NCBI RefSeq assembly: GCF_900102515.1
Contig: NZ_FMVS01000014.1
Location: 32,335-96,334 of the forward strand
Reading direction: 5' to 3'
DNA length: 64,000 bases
Origin: Butyrivibrio sp. INlla14
Lineage (GTDB): Bacteria > Bacillota > Clostridia > Lachnospirales > Lachnospiraceae
Below the pieces are notes generated by a model that saw nothing but the letters and a program-made list of their open reading frames with translations, made no database searches and was not told the origin of the DNA. Both the position numbers and the translations under genes were made by a program. This document shows positions 63,212 through 64,000 of this stretch, one piece after another. Positions within the stretch are counted from its first letter, which is position 1. Each line of letters starts with the position of its first letter.

Positions 63212-63227
63212 TGTATACATGTATACA
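63212..63227. promoter_or_regulatory. 16-bp palindrome, GntR-type operator-like
   Basis: TGTATACATGTATACA is a perfect palindrome. Its TTGTATACA half also occurs as TTGTATACAA at 31651-31660 in the livK promoter region. GntR-family regulators often bind such sites. Confidence 0.5.
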
Positions 63228-63460
63228 TAGGGATTTTTGAAGTGTACTCAAAGTTGCAATTTACATAAAAACAATTATGTAAAAACGACATAATAGCCAT
63301 ATTGATATTAACTAAATAGCGTGCAATTAAGTTTTAAATTATGCAATAAGTCGACTGAATATTTAGAGATGTTATTATTTATGGACTATTTTTCTATCTT
63401 TATAGATAATGTTGGATTATTGTCTAACAAAACTATGCGGGTAGCATTTAGATCAAAATT

Positions 63461-63790
63461 ATGGCTAGGAATGAACTACCATCACCGACAACATTGGAAA
63501 TGGTTTCTAAAATACCTTGCGGTATAGTTAGGCACGTTCACAGTGCCACTACTCCGTTGGGTAAAACCCTTCGGCATACTTTAAATGTTGATTAGTGCGC
63601 TTGTAGCGCATGGAAACTAACACCTTGTATATTTTACGTGCCATAGGTTCTTGGTTTGTTAGATACATGGCACAACCGTATATATACAGTTTTCAAGGTT
63701 CCGATTGACTTATTCTATCACGAACAACTGTTCGTGTAAAGGCGATTCATCCCGCAACCGACTTCATCGGAAGGGGTTTTCTCGCACGAT
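63461..63790 (+). mobile_element. Possible IS200/IS605 (tnpB-type) right-end remnant
   Basis: A 44-codon frame (63461-63595) ending KTLRHTLNVD lies directly before a structured, GC-richer stretch. Near its end, GGCGATTCATC (63741-63751), a CCC...GGGG stem-loop and TTTTCTCGC (63777-63785) have the layout often seen at the right end of tnpB-type elements, where the guide RNA scaffold lies. CACGAACA/TGTTCGTG (63719-63736) is a perfect hairpin. No tnpB body or zinc-finger motif is present, so this would be a remnant or solo RNA. Confidence 0.4.
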
Positions 63791-63840
63791 ATTTATAATA
63801 TAATGTAGTTACCTTAAAAATCCCTTAAAAACTTGCTTGT

Positions 63841-64000
63841 GGTGAGTGAAGTCATGCAAGAAAAGGAAAAGTGCTGGGCATGCATCACTTGACGTCAGGG
63901 GAATGATGCAAAAATAGCAAAGTAAGAAAGCTTGCATGACAGTAGATCAAGAAAGTCATGCAAGAAAAGGAAAAGTGCCAGATATGCATCAATGGACCTC
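63841..64000. repeat. Dyad array 3 (start; runs off the window)
   Basis: Units TGCATCACTT...AATGATGCAAAA (from about 63879) and TGCATGACAG...GTCATGCAAG (from about 63933), with linkers AAAAGGAAAAGTGC, continue to the window edge, where another TGCATCA unit begins. The pattern matches array 2 at 33092. Confidence 0.75.

Larger units (their letters stand above)
62710..63460. other. Non-coding stretch with operator-like palindromes
   Basis: No convincing gene over 750 bp on either strand. Contents: GTCAGCT/AGCTGAC inverted repeat near 62742-62756; AATATGTGA/TCACATATT near 63028-63075; and the two palindromes listed separately. It may be the remains of a deleted gene with its control region. Confidence 0.5.

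Noticed and set aside
63321..63527. 68-codon plus-strand frame near the right end
   Set aside because: There is no ribosome binding site, composition is unlike neighbouring proteins, and it runs into the likely mobile-element remnant.

Overview
The window looks like a chromosome segment of a Lachnospiraceae bacterium, most likely Butyrivibrio or Pseudobutyrivibrio. This is inferred from the low-to-moderate GC, strong GGAGG-type ribosome binding sites, single-membrane-type lipoproteins, a GH51 arabinofuranosidase, a DUF6465-type protein and LXG/YD-repeat toxins. No rRNA, tRNA or CRISPR array was found. The segment mixes housekeeping and accessory genes, and many intergenic gaps carry repeated dyad elements.

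Layout. 1-1.3 kb: the tail of one gene and three small immunity-type genes, probably downstream of a polymorphic toxin outside the window. 1.4-8.4 kb: a U32-like protein, a GH114-like lipoprotein, a DUF6688-like membrane protein, a DUF4430 plus ECF S-component pair, a serine hydrolase, and an XRE/membrane-protein pair. 8.6-16.7 kb: an MFS exporter with an XRE-TPR regulator, sbcD-sbcC, and a MATE exporter. 17.4-21.2 kb: a tightly coupled operon for extracytosolic flavin-based electron transfer (Tp47-like lipoprotein, haem/FMN-binding membrane protein, ApbE flavinyltransferase). 21.2-30 kb: a Cache-GGDEF protein overlapping an orphan peptide-binding lipoprotein, a membrane spermidine-synthase-like protein, GH51 and a ClC channel. 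31.8-38.5 kb: a complete livKHMGF transporter followed by a cytidylate-kinase-like gene.

38.7-49 kb is the most distinctive accessory region. It holds a very large YD-repeat (RHS) protein with an LXG-like amino end and a PD-(D/E)XK-like nuclease tip, split by a one-base frameshift in an A5 run. Behind it lie three intact and two broken copies of one immunity-like gene, two small helical proteins resembling LXG partner proteins, and a long XRE regulator whose promoter carries two identical 10-bp palindromes.

49.3-53.5 kb: a stand-alone 5'-3' exonuclease, an acyltransferase, an orphan GHKL kinase and small proteins. 53.8-62.6 kb: surface polysaccharide genes (PseC-like aminotransferase, FnlC, priming sugar transferase, FnlA, WbuB-like transferase, FnlB) that together give UDP-N-acetyl-L-fucosamine synthesis and use. 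62.7-64 kb is non-coding: two near-perfect operator-like palindromes, a probable IS200/IS605 right-end remnant, and the start of another dyad array.

The main unexplained pattern is several families of intergenic dyads. Family 1 has TTGCATCA/TGATGCAA-type ends spaced about 52 bp apart (16.7, 33.1 and 63.9 kb). Family 2 is a three-part stem-loop element whose stems differ yet still pair at its two loci (37.7 and 53.6 kb). Family 3 is a 65-nt hairpin array (59.1 kb, with a relative at 57.9 kb). Family 4 is a 53-nt hairpin array between livH and livM.
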